Of a stretch of DNA of 64,000 bases, positions 23,499-36,270 are shown piece by piece (position 1 is the first letter of the stretch; each line of letters opens with the position of its first letter). The notes under the pieces are model-generated. The model searched no databases. It saw only the letters and a list, made by a program, of their open reading frames with translations, and was not told where the DNA came from. Origin of the DNA: Dichetophora obliterata. Its lineage: Eukaryota > Arthropoda > Insecta > Diptera > Sciomyzidae. The stretch spans positions 129,654,920 through 129,718,919 of the forward strand of contig OY986438.1 in the NCBI GenBank assembly GCA_963920525.1, given 5' to 3'. A program made the position numbers and the translations under genes.

Positions 23499-23735
23499 GT
23501 ATGCACATCTTAAAATATAAAAGGCAAGCACGCTGCTCCGTGTCCAATATCTTTCAAACTGTTCAGCCTGAAAGTATGCACATCTTAATACACAAAAGGC
23601 AAGCATGCTGCTCCGCGCACACTATTTCTCAAATCGTAATTATTTTTTCACATTAAAGAAATTTTACAAGACATACTATTCTCAAAAATGTTCAGCCGGA
23701 AAGTATGCACAGAAAATATATTTGATACTTATCAG
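23499..23735. repeat. 75-bp tandem duplication plus third partial copy
   Basis: The word GTATGCACATCTTAA starts at 23,499 and 23,574. Both copies continue through AAAAGGCAAGCA and GCTGCTCCG. A third, shorter copy of the junction (TGTTCAGCCGGAAAGTATGCAC) occurs near 23,689-23,710. Confidence 0.7.
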
Positions 23736-23739
23736 TGAC

Positions 23740-24419
23740 AATATTGTGTTTTTACAATGGCACGACTTTTATCTAACTACCTCTTTTTTCATCATTTTAT
23801 AAAAAAAATATGACAAATTTAATGAAATTATTTTGAGTCGATTTAAGTCGATTGTACCAAAAAATATAATTTTATCAGCCGCAAAACGACACCTGAGTTA
23901 CTAAGTATATAAATTTTGCAAGGCCAGTTTGTAAAGTTGTGTATGAATATGATTGTTACCAAACTCGAATTTTACACTTGAACTAATTTTTCAACACTGC
24001 TTAAATACGTAAAGTGTTATTTAAAGTTATAAATTTGTATTTTGCAAAAATCAAGTGTATAAAAAAAATCAAGATTTAAAAAGAGAGATAAAAGTGCTTT
24101 CGGCAAAAGGTTGCAAAAAAGAAGTGTGCGGAGGACCTGTCGTAGGACAGGCTTTTTTAAGTAGTGAAATTATAAAATAAATACCTGGTATACCCTGAAA
24201 TCCACAACTTTCCAGAACTTCGTTCACGAACACAGGCAACATTTTTAATTAATGAAAAATCCTTTTTTTTACTTTTTTACCAATTACAAGTTTTTATATT
24301 TAAAAATATAGGTGGGATTTCAAGGTTGTTAATTTTATCCTTTGCGATAGACGGCACATAAGACTTCTTTACAGTAAGCCAGATATTGTTGTTAGACTTA
24401 CACCCACTTACAAATTACA
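23740..24419. other. AT-rich non-coding DNA
   Basis: No gene is recognised. A small hairpin, GGACCTGTCGTAGGACAGGC, occurs at about 24,132-24,151. Confidence 0.5.
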
Positions 24420-26428
24420 CTGAGGTCGTCATCGAGTCGTCATCAAGTCATCATCAAGTCATCATCAAGTCATCAAAAAATTCGACACGGTTTGAACAAT
24501 ACAACTGAATGTCGTCAGCATAAGCATGCATGATCACATAACTGCACACGGTAAAAATTTCATTTATAAAGGCACTAAATAGCAAGGGCCCAAGAACTGA
24601 TCCCTGTGGCACACCAGTTACAATAACCTTAAGGTCGGAAAATTAAATTTTAATCCTTACTCTCTATCCTATTCCTTCAAACTAACTGGCTATTAATTTT
24701 ATAGCAGTATTATGGAAGCCAAAAAGCAGCCTAAGCTTATGAATAAGAATTGAGTGATTGACGCAGTCAAAGGCTTTGGAAAAATCCAATAAACAAAGAA
24801 GTGTTATATGTACTTCATCAAACGACGTTCGGATATCGTCAAAAATTTAAGCATGGCAGTCGCACAGCTATGCCCAGCTCTGAAACCAGATTGGTATGGA
24901 GATAGAAGGCAATGAGTTTCTTAATAATTGTAAATTTGTTTGGCCATTAGGAACGCACATATTTAAGAAAATGAAGATAGAATACTAGTTGGTCTATACT
25001 CTTGCATAGCAGAAGCGTTTGTAATTTTTGCAACTGGAATGACAGTCGCAATTTTCCACCATTCAGGAAAACACGAAGTTGTTAAATAATGATTAATAAT
25101 ATGTGTCAACGGTTTTATATATAGGGTAAAATTAGCTTTAATAAACGCAAAGAAATACCATCATCTCCAACAGCATTTGATTTTATGCTCATAAGAGATT
25201 TAGTGACATCACTCATGTCGACATAGAAAATGAGAATTGATCAAGTTCATTAAATTGACGCACATTACATGTGTTATTGGCTAATGGTGTATTGGTAAGA
25301 AAAAAGTCCTTTAGAGCATTTGGACCAATATCACACTGATTATTGTCTCTGCTACGGACACCAAGTTCACGTATATTTTCCAAGATCTTTAGAAGAAAGT
25401 GAGCTGTCGAGTTTACTACGAAAGTATTTTTGCTTAGACTGTCGAATTTAATGGACAGCTTCATTGCGGGCAAGCTTGAACAATGTGCAGTTTTCATAAG
25501 TGCGATTTTTCTTCCATTTCAGATAAACTTTATTTTTTTCATAATAAATGCCTTCAAGAGTGATACATACCAAAATTTTCAAAAACATTTCGTACATGCC
25601 ATGTAAGAACATTCAATTTTTCATCAACAGACGCAAAAACCCAACCTTCGTCCCAACAAATTTGAGAAAGATAACCATACAATAATGAATAATCGATGGA
25701 CTTGTGGTCGCGTTACGATACTGACAGAGAAGACAAGTCATAACATATATAAAAATTAAAGGAACCGAAAAGCAGATCATGGTATGATAAAAAGGAAATT
25801 TGATCAAAAAGTGAGAGCAAAGTAACATCTGAATAATTAAATACATAAATTAAAATAGGAGTCAAATTTGGAGAAAATTGAGTTGAACACGAAGAATTTA
25901 CAACTGTCATTTCACCAGCCTTAATTCGGTCAATTGAACTATTGAAAAGATATGTTGTCTTTGCTAAGCAGGTTAACATTTAAGTCACCACATAAAATAT
26001 AGAAATAAAATCAATTACACGTCTCGATAGAACACTAAAAAAGGTTCAAGACTGCAGCTTCTATAAGAATTATATACACAAAAACAAGTGAATTAGCCAT
26101 GTTATTATTAGAAATTTTAACATTTAAAAACTCAACATCTGAACCATTTTACAAATTTACAAGCCTTGTTTTAAGAAATGATTTACAGTAAATAGCAACA
26201 CCAGTCCTGTCATTCCTATAAAAAATATAGTGTACAATGTTTAAATAACTGTTGGGAATAACATTATTAAAACATGTCTCGGACACACAGATAACATCGA
26301 CATTAGAACTTTCAAAAACGAATTTCATAGAATCAAGTTTTGCTGGATTTAAACTTCTTGCATTCTATAAATCAGAAAGTCCGTCGCGTTGTTTACATAA
26401 AACATCAACTCCGGAGATCATCAACACC
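24420..26428 (-). pseudogene. Non-LTR retrotransposon fragment (EN + RT), decayed
   Basis: Read on the minus strand. The endonuclease begins near 26,375 (NARSLNPAKLDSMKFVFE, then DVICVSET), continues with RNDRTGVAIY near 26,215 and CGDLNVNLL near 25,985, and reaches SYHDLLFGS near 25,765. Reverse transcriptase follows: QSGFRAGHSCATAM near 24,890, LLDFSKAFDCVNHSIL near 24,770 (motif A), VTGVPQGSVLGPLLF near 24,620 and AYADDIQLY near 24,530 (the YADD active site). Several frameshifts and stops separate these. The 3' part after YADD is missing, and the 5' end stops at the satellite from 26,436. The clade is not settled; a Jockey- or LOA-like element fits. Confidence 0.82.
24421..24476. repeat. 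12-bp tandem repeat at the end of the LINE fragment
   Basis: About four copies of a TCATCATCAAGT-type unit, directly joined to the truncated RT sequence. The minus-strand word GATGACTTGAT contains the ACTTG unit of the large satellite 2 kb away. Confidence 0.7.
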
Positions 26429-26435
26429 ACTTGTG

Positions 26436-27280
26436 ACTTGACTTGACTTGACTTGACTTGACTTGACTTGACTTGACTTGACTTGACTTGACTTGACTTG
26501 ACTTGACTTGACTTGACTTGACTTGACTTGACTTGACTTGACTTGACTTGACTTGACTTGACTTGACTTGACTTGACTTGACTTGACTTGACTTGACTTG
26601 ACTTGACTTGACTTGACTTGACTTGACTTGACTTGACTTGACTTGACTTGACTTGACTTGACTTGACTTGACTTGACTTGACTTGACTTGACTTGACTTG
26701 ACTTGACTTGACTTGACTTGACTTGACTTGACTTGACTTGACTTGACTTGACTTGACTTGACTTGACTTGACTTGACTAGACTTGACTTGACTTGACTTG
26801 ACTTGACTTGACTTGACTTGACTTGACTTGACTTGACTTGACTTGACTTGACTTGACTTGACTTGACTTGACTTGACTTGACTTGACTTGACTTGACTTG
26901 ACTTGACTTGACTTGACTTGACTTGACTTGACTTGACTTGACTTGACTTGACTTGACTTGACTTGACTTGACTTGACTTGACTTGACTTGACTTGACTTG
27001 ACTTGACTTGACTTGACTTGACTTGACTTGACTTGACTTGACTTGACTTGACTTGACTTGACTTGACTTGACTTGACTTGACTTGACTTGACTTGACTTG
27101 ACTTGACTTGACTTGACTTGACTTGACTTGACTTGACTTGACTTGACTTGACTTGACTTGACTTGACTTGACTTGACTTGACTTGACTTGACTTGACTTG
27201 ACTTGACTTGACTTGACTTGACTTGACTTGACTTGACTTGACTTGACTTGACTTGACTTGACTTGACTTGACTTGACTTG
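26436..27280. repeat. (ACTTG)n satellite, about 169 copies
   Basis: A nearly perfect 5-bp array of 845 bp. The only variant I see is one ACTAG unit at 26,776-26,780. It starts directly after LINE sequence, through ACTTG-TG-ACTTG at 26,429-26,440. Confidence 0.97.
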
Positions 27281-28471
27281 ACTAGACCTGACTAGACTTG
27301 ACTAGACTTGACTAGACTTGACTAGACTTGACTAGACTTGACTAGACTTGACTAGACTTGACTAGACTTGACTAGACTTGACTAGACTTGACTAGACTTG
27401 ACTAGACTTGACTAGACTTGACTAGACTTGACTAGACTTGACTAGACTTGACTAGACTTGACTAGACTTGACTAGACTTGACTAGACTTGACTAGACTTG
27501 ACTAGACTTGACTAGACTTGACTAGACTTGACTAGACTTGACTAGACTTGACTAGACTTGACTAGACTTGACTAGACTTGACTAGACTTGACTAGACTTG
27601 ACTAGACTTGACTAGACTTGACTAGACTTGACTAGACTTGACTAGACTTGACTAGACTTGACTAGACTTGACTAGACTTGACTAGACTTGACTAGACTTG
27701 ACTAGACTTGACTAGACTTGACTAGACTTGGACTAGACTTGACTAGACTTGACTAGACTTGACTAGACTTGACTAGACTTGACTAGACTTGACTAGACTT
27801 GACTAGACTTGACTAGACTTGACTAGACTTGACTAGACTTGACTAGACTTGACTAGACTTGACTAGACTTGACTAGACTTGACTAGACTTGACTAGACTT
27901 GACTAGACTTGACTAGACTTGACTAGACTTGACTAGACTTGACTAGACTTGACTAGACTTGACTAGACTTGACTAGACTTGACTAGACTTGACTAGACTT
28001 GACTAGACTTGACTAGACTTGACTAGACTTGACTAGACTTGACTAGACTTGACTAGACTTGACTAGACTTGACTAGACTTGACTAGACTTGACTAGACTT
28101 GACTAGACTTGACTAGACTTGACTAGACTTGACTAGACTTGACTAGACTTGACTAGACTTGACTAGACTTGACTAGACTTGACTAGACTTGACTAGACTT
28201 GACTAGACTTGACTAGACTTGACTAGACTTGACTAGACTTGACTAGACTTGACTAGACTTGACTAGACTTGACTAGACTTGACTAGACTTGACTAGACTT
28301 GACTAGACTTGACTAGACTTGACTAGACTTGACTAGACTTGACTAGACTTGACTAGACTTGACTAGACTTGACTGGACTTGACTAGACTTGACTAGACTT
28401 GACTAGACTTGACTAGACTTGACTAGACTTGACTAGACTTGACTAGACTTGACTAGACTTGACTAGACTTG
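27281..28471. repeat. (ACTAGACTTG)n satellite, about 119 copies
   Basis: A 10-bp dimeric unit derived from ACTTG by one T-to-A change in alternate units. It begins at the sharp boundary 27,281 and has one early variant (ACCTG at 27,286-27,290). One inserted G at 27,731 shifts register. One ACTGG variant lies at 28,372-28,376. It ends in a decaying CCTTGCCCTTACTTTTCTTG stretch. Confidence 0.97.
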
Positions 28472-29716
28472 CCTTGCCCTTACTTTTCTTGACTCATGGA
28501 AAGAAATTAAAGTTCACAAAAAAACATATTCAAGAATAATTACTGTGCATCTTATCTTATTATATTTTTTAAAATTTTGCATTTCACTTTACCAAAATTA
28601 TACTACATTTTACATCCAAGAAAATACAAAACAACTTATTTGCATAAAAAAGAGCTAAAAATTCTTAGTTTCTTCTTCTATTCTATTCTTACATTGAAAA
28701 AACTCTGCCCCGGTGCTCATTTATAAAATACGAACAACAACAAATTTACAACTCTTACTGAATAGTTTTGCCAATTGCATGCAAAGCCAGCGATTAATAT
28801 GCATATAAACTGTGTTTTATGCCATTGAAGTAAAGGTGCTTTCTTAAAGTGTAAACAAAATTCAGAAAAAGATAAACAAAGAGAACAGAGTAAATAAAAT
28901 TTGAGTCAAAATATAATTACATGCAAATACCGTTAAAGCAAATAAAGATGCGCTGTTTGTATTTGTTGTGTTTTCACAGCTTTTAATTGTTTTTCATTGC
29001 AATGAATAAAGGAGTAAAATTTGTAATTTAAATTTATCAACAACCATAAATTTATGTATTTTATTATTAAACAAATCCTGGACGCCACTGTGTTCACATC
29101 AAAGTTATCGTTGTTGTTATATTTATCATTTTCGTATTCTCTATGTTGTTAAACATTTAACCAGTTTAAGCCTTTGTTGTTTTTTCCCTCTTCACTTTTC
29201 TGTTTATTTTTTGTGCCCAACAGCCATTAACAATTTAGCCTGGCTTAAACTAGTTGCTGTTGTTATTAACTTCCACTTGTTTGGTACTTGTTTGCATATT
29301 TTTTACTTGTTTTTTTTTTTGAGCTGTGAAGAAAAAAATTTTTAAGTGCTGCTTTAATTTAAAAATAAAAGCTATTTGGTTTTTGTTAACACACTTTGAT
29401 GTTTTAATATCCTTTGAATAACAGCACTTAAGTTTAAAACTTTGAATAACAATACGATTGTTTTACAGAAGTTAAATGCTGGTCTTAATAAAACCACTTC
29501 CTATAATTCTTTATTAAACTCTATATTTTTGAACGTATGTGTTTTGAAATTGCAATTAGAAAACAATTTACGAAATCAAGTTTTTTTGGTGAAAGGAGCT
29601 ATTATTAATATTCCTTTTAAATAAAAGAAATAAAAATATAAAAGCATAAAAATATAAAATTTAAAAATATATTAACATAAAAATTTTAAAATACTTTTTT
29701 ATCAGGCTTATATGTT

Positions 29717-29784
<68 letters not shown>

Positions 29785-30486
29785 TATTAATATTTGTGTA
29801 TAATATTATATTCTTAAATTTTTAAAAAATGCCAATAAAAAATACAAACCTATAAAAACATAACATAATAAAAGATATGTGTATAAAAAATAATGATTTA
29901 TTAGTGTTAGTATAAAAACATAAATTAACAGTTTTTATATAAAATTAAAAAAAAAAATTAAAAGAAAATATAATCAAAGGTTTTGTGAAAACCGACAGAA
30001 TTTGATTTGATATCGATATCGCTTTTAATTTTTTTTTTAAACCGACTCTGTTTTGCTCTTTTCGCAGTAAGGCAAATCGAAATTAAAGAGCTGTTTTGCC
30101 GGCGGATAGCAAATCTTTATTTCGAGTGTTTTTGTGTTCAGTTATTTAGTTTAGCAAATTAGAAATATGAGCTCTGCTGTAGTTGTATTTTTTTAATGGG
30201 ATAATTCTAGGAAGAATCCAACGAAAGGCAAAGGCAGAGACTGTTTAGAGAAAAAAGTAATTAAAAAAAGAAATAAATAATAAACTAAACAAGAATAATT
30301 AAAATTGTTCACAAACTACATTTTCCCAAAATGTTCCCTGCTTTGAAGAAGCTACCACGCCTTTACCAGCAATTCTGACAACTGTCAACTGCTCCTTTTA
30401 AAAAAGACAACTAAATCGATAAATCGATTTTTTAAACATTTAATATTGACACAAAGCCAATTTCGAAAATGAAATAATCGGTTCTT
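28472..30486. other. AT-rich non-coding DNA
   Basis: No gene or transposon is recognised. It includes a perfect (TA)n tract (listed separately) and a palindromic GATATCGATATC word at 30,010-30,021. Confidence 0.5.
29719..29777. repeat. (TA)n microsatellite
   Basis: About 29 uninterrupted TA units. Confidence 0.95.
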
Positions 30487-30490
30487 TTAA

Positions 30491-31007
30491 CCCATTTCCA
30501 GCTATTGGTACATTTTTGCAACAGTAACTTTAGAATTTTCTCCAGGTGAGCGCGAAAGTGATATTACGTGGCATTGTAGGAATTATGTTAGTATGGACAT
30601 TTGACAATATGCATTATTTTTCGTTTGAGATTTTTTGACCGAATTGGTCGTTTACTTGGATTTTACGCCCACGGTGCGTTGCAATATTTGGTTTTTTTTT
30701 TTATTTTTGAAAATTCCGGAAAAACTTCAAATCGTAATATTGAAAATTGCTTTTCAATAGTAACTATTATGAGTTTTTAATTTTATGTTAAAATTAATTT
30801 AGAGCCCGTTTGCTGTTATAAATTGGGCAGGCACGGCTGTGAAGGTATGTGATGAAGCTAGTGGTGCAAAAATGCACCAGTCCGCCCAACCCTTACCTGT
30901 GGAGGTAAAAATTTTAAATTTTGCCAGATAAAGTTTAGGGCCATACATAGTCTCTGGACGAAAATTCATCGATTTTATTCCGGTAGTTAGGAGCCGCCGG
31001 AAATGGG
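30491..31007. mobile_element. piggyBac-type MITE, TTAA-flanked
   Basis: TTAA lies outside both ends (30,487-30,490 and 31,008-31,011). The inverted ends are CCCATTTCCAGC and CCCATTTCCGGC. Length is 517 bp. The interior shows no transposase similarity; a 72-codon frame at 30,799-31,017 (-) runs out of the element and has no motif. The ends differ from those of the larger piggyBac element at 11-15.6 kb, so this belongs to another family. Confidence 0.8.
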
Positions 31008-31122
31008 TTAATAACACAACAAAATATTTTTAATTTTAAATCTAATTCTGACAGTCGATGGCTACCACAACACCCCAGAATAATAATGCTGTTGAGATAA
31101 AAATACAAATAATATAGAAATA

Positions 31123-31736
31123 CCGTGAAACTTCCCTTACTCGAACTTCCGTAACTCGAAATTCTTCATAATTCGAAGTAGTATTTGTGCTTTTTGCTTT
31201 CTCAAGACATTTCCCTTATATTTTGATATCTATAAGTTGAATTTCTCTATCTTGAATTTTTCTTCTATTAGGAAGACTTTCATGGATATTCTGCTCCATA
31301 ACTCAAATTTCTCTCACTTACAACAACTTCAATATTTCTGTGTGAGTTGTAGTTCGAAGAACTGAGTTCGTCGGAGCATCGCGCTGCGACCGCATGAAAA
31401 AATTTTGCATGGCATCTTTGTTAACTGTCGTCGAAAGATATAAAAGTTATTGTATCTTGTGCTGTGTGTAGTTTGTTGGTAAATGTTTTGTGTAAGTAAA
31501 GAGATTTTTTGAATTTGCAAGGTTAGTTTGGCTCATTTTACAGTATTCAAGAAGATGCTTATTGACTTAACGCTTATATAAAAGTGATAAACCTGATGGT
31601 GATGAAATTGAAGATATTCCACCGCCAACAATTTTCGAAATAAAACATTTCGCAGACGAAAATTAAATCATTTATAAAATATTTTATTCTATATCTCGAA
31701 GTTAAATTCTGGTCCCTTCGCACATCGAATTTTTAC
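31123..31736 (+). mobile_element. pogo/Tigger-like deletion derivative
   Basis: The left end follows TA and reads CCGTGAAACTTCCCTTACTC, a pogo-like terminus. The right end, inverted, starts CTGTAAAAATTCGATGTGCG and contains GAAGGGACCAG as in the element at 23,183. A short acidic + frame ending near 31,664 (DGDEIEDIPPPTIFEIKHF) resembles a transposase C-terminus. Most of the gene is missing. TA is not seen on the right, where the 8-bp satellite follows. Confidence 0.5.
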
Positions 31737-31774
31737 AGAAATATAAAAAAATTTAAAGAATATAAAAGTATAAA

Positions 31775-33127
31775 GATTTAAAAATATAAAAATATAAAAA
31801 TATAAAAATATAAAAATATAAAAATATAAAAATGTAAAAAAATAAAAATATAAAAATATAAAAATATAAAAATATAAAAATATAAAAATATAAAAATATA
31901 AAAATATAAAAATATAAAAATATAAAAATATAAAAATATAAAAATATAAAAATATAAAAATATAAAAATATAAAAATATAAAAATATAAAAATATAAAAA
32001 TATAAAAATATAAAAATATAAAAATATAACAATATAAAAATATAAAAATATAAAAATATAAAAATATAAAAATATAAAAATATAAATATATAAAAATATA
32101 AAAATATAAAAATATAAAATATAAAAATATAAAAATATAAAAATATAAAAATATTAAAATATTAAAACATAAAAATATAAAAATATAAAAATATAAAAAT
32201 ATAAAAATATAAAAATATAAAAATATAAAAATATAAAAATATAAAAATATAAAAATATAAAAATATAAAAATATAAAAATATAAAAATATAAAAATATAA
32301 AAATATAAAAATATAAAAATATAAAAATATAAAAATATAAAAATATAAAAATATAAAAATATAAAAATATAAAAATATAAAAATATAAAAATATAAAAAT
32401 ATAAAAATATAAAAATATAAAAATATAAAAATATAAAAGTATAAAAATATAAAAATATAAAAATATAAAAATACAAAAATATAAAAATATAAAAATATAA
32501 AAATATAAAAATATAAAAATATAAAAATATAAAAATATAAAAATATAAAAATATAAAAACATAAAAATATAAAAATATAAAAATATAAAAATATAAAAAT
32601 ATAAAAATATAAAAATATAAAAATATAAAAATATAAAAATATAAAAATATAAAAATATAAAAATATAAAAATATAAAAATATAAAAATATAAAAATATAA
32701 AAATATAAAAATATAAAAATATAAAAATATAAAAATATAAAAATATAAAAATATAAAAATATAAAAATATAAAAATATAAAAATATAAAAATATAAAAAT
32801 ATAAAAATATAAAAATATAAAAATATAAAAATATAAAAATATAAAAATATAAAAATATAAAAATATAAAAATATAAAAATATAAAAATATAAAAATATAA
32901 AAATATAAAAATATAAAAATATAAAAATATAAAAATATAAAAATATAAAAATATAAAAATATAAAAATATAAAAATATAAAAATATAAAAATATAAAAAT
33001 ATAAAAATATAAAAATATAAAAATATAAAAATATAAAAATATAAAAATATAAAAATATAAAAATATAAAAATATAAAAATATAAAAATATAAAAATATAA
33101 AAATATAAAAATATAAAAATATAAAAA
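31775..33127. repeat. 8-bp A/T satellite (AAAAATAT)n
   Basis: About 169 tandem copies with scattered point changes and a few 1-3 bp indels (for example near 32,118 and 32,150). Because 24 bp is eight codons, the minus strand stays open for 506 codons of YIFIFLYF repeats, which is an artefact of the array. It starts about 40 bp after the pogo-like element. Confidence 0.96.
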
Positions 33128-35874
33128 TTAATAAAAATTAATAAAAATGTAAAAAAATAATAATATAAAATTATAAAATTATAAAAATATAAAAATATAA
33201 CATTATAAAAATTTAAAAATGTACATATAAAAATTTTATAAAAACTGAAAACATATATATTTTTAATAAACAAACATACAAATATACGTACACGTATACA
33301 ATTTAAGCAACTATAATTATCATATTTAAATATAATTAGAGGAACTTCTTGTTTTGTGGTATAAGTATTTTTATTCTGAAAATTGTGAAAAAACTTGTCG
33401 GTTCTTAGTCAGGTGTTATTAGTTTTAATGCTTGAAGTATTGGTAACGAAATAGTATAGTATAAGAATCCTATGATAACTCATAAAAAAGTTATTAGGGA
33501 AAGTTTGAGAAAAACCAAAAAAATTTTATATAATTTTTATAATAATAAACAGAAAAGTTTATAATTCAATGAATAAGAAAAAGGTGAGAGAAAACAGAAT
33601 GACAACAAAAGACTTGCTTAAAAATTCATTACATTTAAAGGTATCGCTGCAACGTCAAATAAAAAGAGTTACTTATGCGCAAGTAAAAAGTATTAAAGAG
33701 AAAAATTTTAAATTCCCCCATCACATATATAATCACAATACCAAACTAGCCGCCAAGATGTATACCACAAAAGCCAATTTGATATGATTAAGCATGAAAA
33801 CTCTTAAATTGAATAGTATCGAGAACTTACAATATGTATCGCTACTTAATCAAAGCTTACCTTACCTAAATCAGCACTTACCTTAAATGCAAAGAGACAA
33901 AATTAAAGATAACTTATTGCTTTCATAATAAGTCTTCAATGACTTTAGAACGAAAAAAGGTGACCAAACGCATTCACATCTTTCGTTGAACTGATCGAAA
34001 ACGTGTTAGTTTCGTTGATTTTCTTGAACTCTATTTTCTTTTTTTATGAGTCAACATGAATTTAAGCAGGATTGCGTCAAAATAAGTTTCGAGGAACCGG
34101 AGATATTGGTATATACCATATTACCCTCCTGTACCATAACTCCCGAAGTTCCTCTAAACATAAAAATACATACGTTGCTTTGCTTAGGTTTTTCACACAC
34201 AAATCATTTTTTTCCTTAAAATGATATTTTTGTATGAATTTAAAAAAATAATTCTAACTTGAAGGTTCTCAGCGTGCCTTCAGAAAAGATGGACATATCA
34301 TTTAGTCCAATCTAAAAAAATTTTATAATTTTCTTTCCGTAGGATCTAAAAAAATTAAAACCCTGAATTGAGAGCTACGAAATGTCTATCTATTCGAACA
34401 TTTCGGAATACATGATAATTAAGCTCTAAGAAATGAATTATTCTTCGTTACAAAATTTTCGTTATCTTTGGCTTATCTTTGTTACCTATTCTTACTGTGT
34501 TAAAGATAAAAACAAATTTCCCATTTCCACTTTTTGTCGCAATTAAAATCAATTTAAATGTTAACATGTAATTTATTCACACTCACGAACACAGGATTCC
34601 TTAATTGCTACACATAGCTTAATGCTTCTTCATCAGCACTGAAGTAATTTTTTATCATTTATTATTTGCATTTATATGACATCTTTTCAATCATACACCC
34701 GAAAACACTGTCGTCAAGCACTAAAGCTGAAAAATTCTTTAAAAGTATTATGCATAGGTACCTATATCTTCTTAATTCTAAAAATATCATTTTACAAAAG
34801 ATAAAGTTTCCTAAAAGTCTTTGTGTAGAGTAAGTTCTTAGTATATTTGTGAGCTTTTTAATTATTTTAAATTTTATGATTTCAATAATTGAAAATTTAA
34901 AGTATAAAAATTTTACTATATTCCCATACTTGTGGGTGGCAGTGTATAGGAAAATCTACTTGCCGCTGATGCTTGTTTTAATTGTTGTCATAAATCACGC
35001 ATGCAATCAATAGTGAAATATTTTATAGAAATTGTGTACAATTGAAAAGCAAATGGAATGCTAACGATGCCAAATACACTCGGCAATCTATAATCATAGA
35101 AATATTTATATGATATAATTAATAGGATTTTAGCGCAAACTTTTTTTTTAATATTATTGTAATTTTTTGTATTTTCGTTGTTCTTAATGCTAATTGATCT
35201 AATTTTAAAATTAACTGTGCTTAAACATATATTTTAAACATAGAAATATAAATGAAATGCATCTCATGCAATTTTCACACTGAGAGCTAAATGCGCATTT
35301 AGAGCATTTACTGTATATATTTGTCCCTGTTACAACGAGTAAAAGGCCGTTCGTAAGTGTGGATTTCGTAAATGCGCTTTTAGTTCTCAGCATGAAAGCA
35401 TGAGAGGCGAGTTTTTTAAAAAAGTTTGCTAATATTCATTACTGTTAATTTAATATCTTCCATTTTAAAAATTAATACTTGTAATGAATAAACAAAATTA
35501 GTTATGTTGACGTACTTAATATTTTTAAAAAATTTACTATTTTTTGCTTGAAAGCGTTACCGTAGAATTTGGAAAAAATTGAGAAATTAAAATTTTATAA
35601 GTATTTTAGTTGTTGTACTCTTAGTACTAGTTCGTAAAGTTTTCGTCTAGCTTTAATTTTTTAAAGGTGAAATATAAAAATGGCACAAACATCTTTGTGC
35701 CAGTGTGACAAATGTTTTATTGCATTATTTAAATTTATCGAATATTTCTCTATAGATATACAATTAACATGATTCTCTTTTTCTATATTTTCAGGTAAGT
35801 CAACCGAAAAATAATCGTATCTTAACCGTAAGTTTTTCTAAGTATAGACTGCTACTTGTTATTGATATTTTCAT
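33128..35874. other. AT-rich non-coding DNA
   Basis: No gene or transposon is recognised. The frame 33,569-33,787 (+, 72 codons, Lys-rich) has no motif. Confidence 0.5.
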
Positions 35875-36270
35875 TGAATTTATTTATTTATTTATTTATT
35901 GGCCAAACAAGGCAATGCAAATTACTTATTCTAACTTTTTCTAACAGGTTTTGTTTACTTATTACTAAGTTTTTTGTTTTTCTTCTCCCCTTTCCTTGTT
36001 TTTATTTTATTTTTTATTTGATGCTCTTAGTGGGCATACTCCGCCCACCGGATTGACATGATTTCAAAAACCATGTCAAAACTAAGAGAAGAGGAGGAAA
36101 ACAAGAGAGACTATATACACACTTAAGATACGATGTATATATATTATTCTTAAAGACTATAAGGACGTAAATGGGAGATTTGGAGAGGGATGTTAAAGAA
36201 TTTTGATTTATTAAACTAAATGCTTATACATATAAATCCATACATGTATGTAGTTTATCTGAGGCCTGTG

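Noticed and set aside
26436..28471. Telomere-like or CRISPR-like array
   Set aside because: The units are contiguous 5- and 10-bp repeats without spacers and do not match TTAGG-type telomere repeats.
31753..33273. 506-codon minus frame of YIFIFLYF repeats
   Set aside because: It is produced entirely by the 8-bp A/T satellite; all three phases of an 8-bp unit give the same open peptide.
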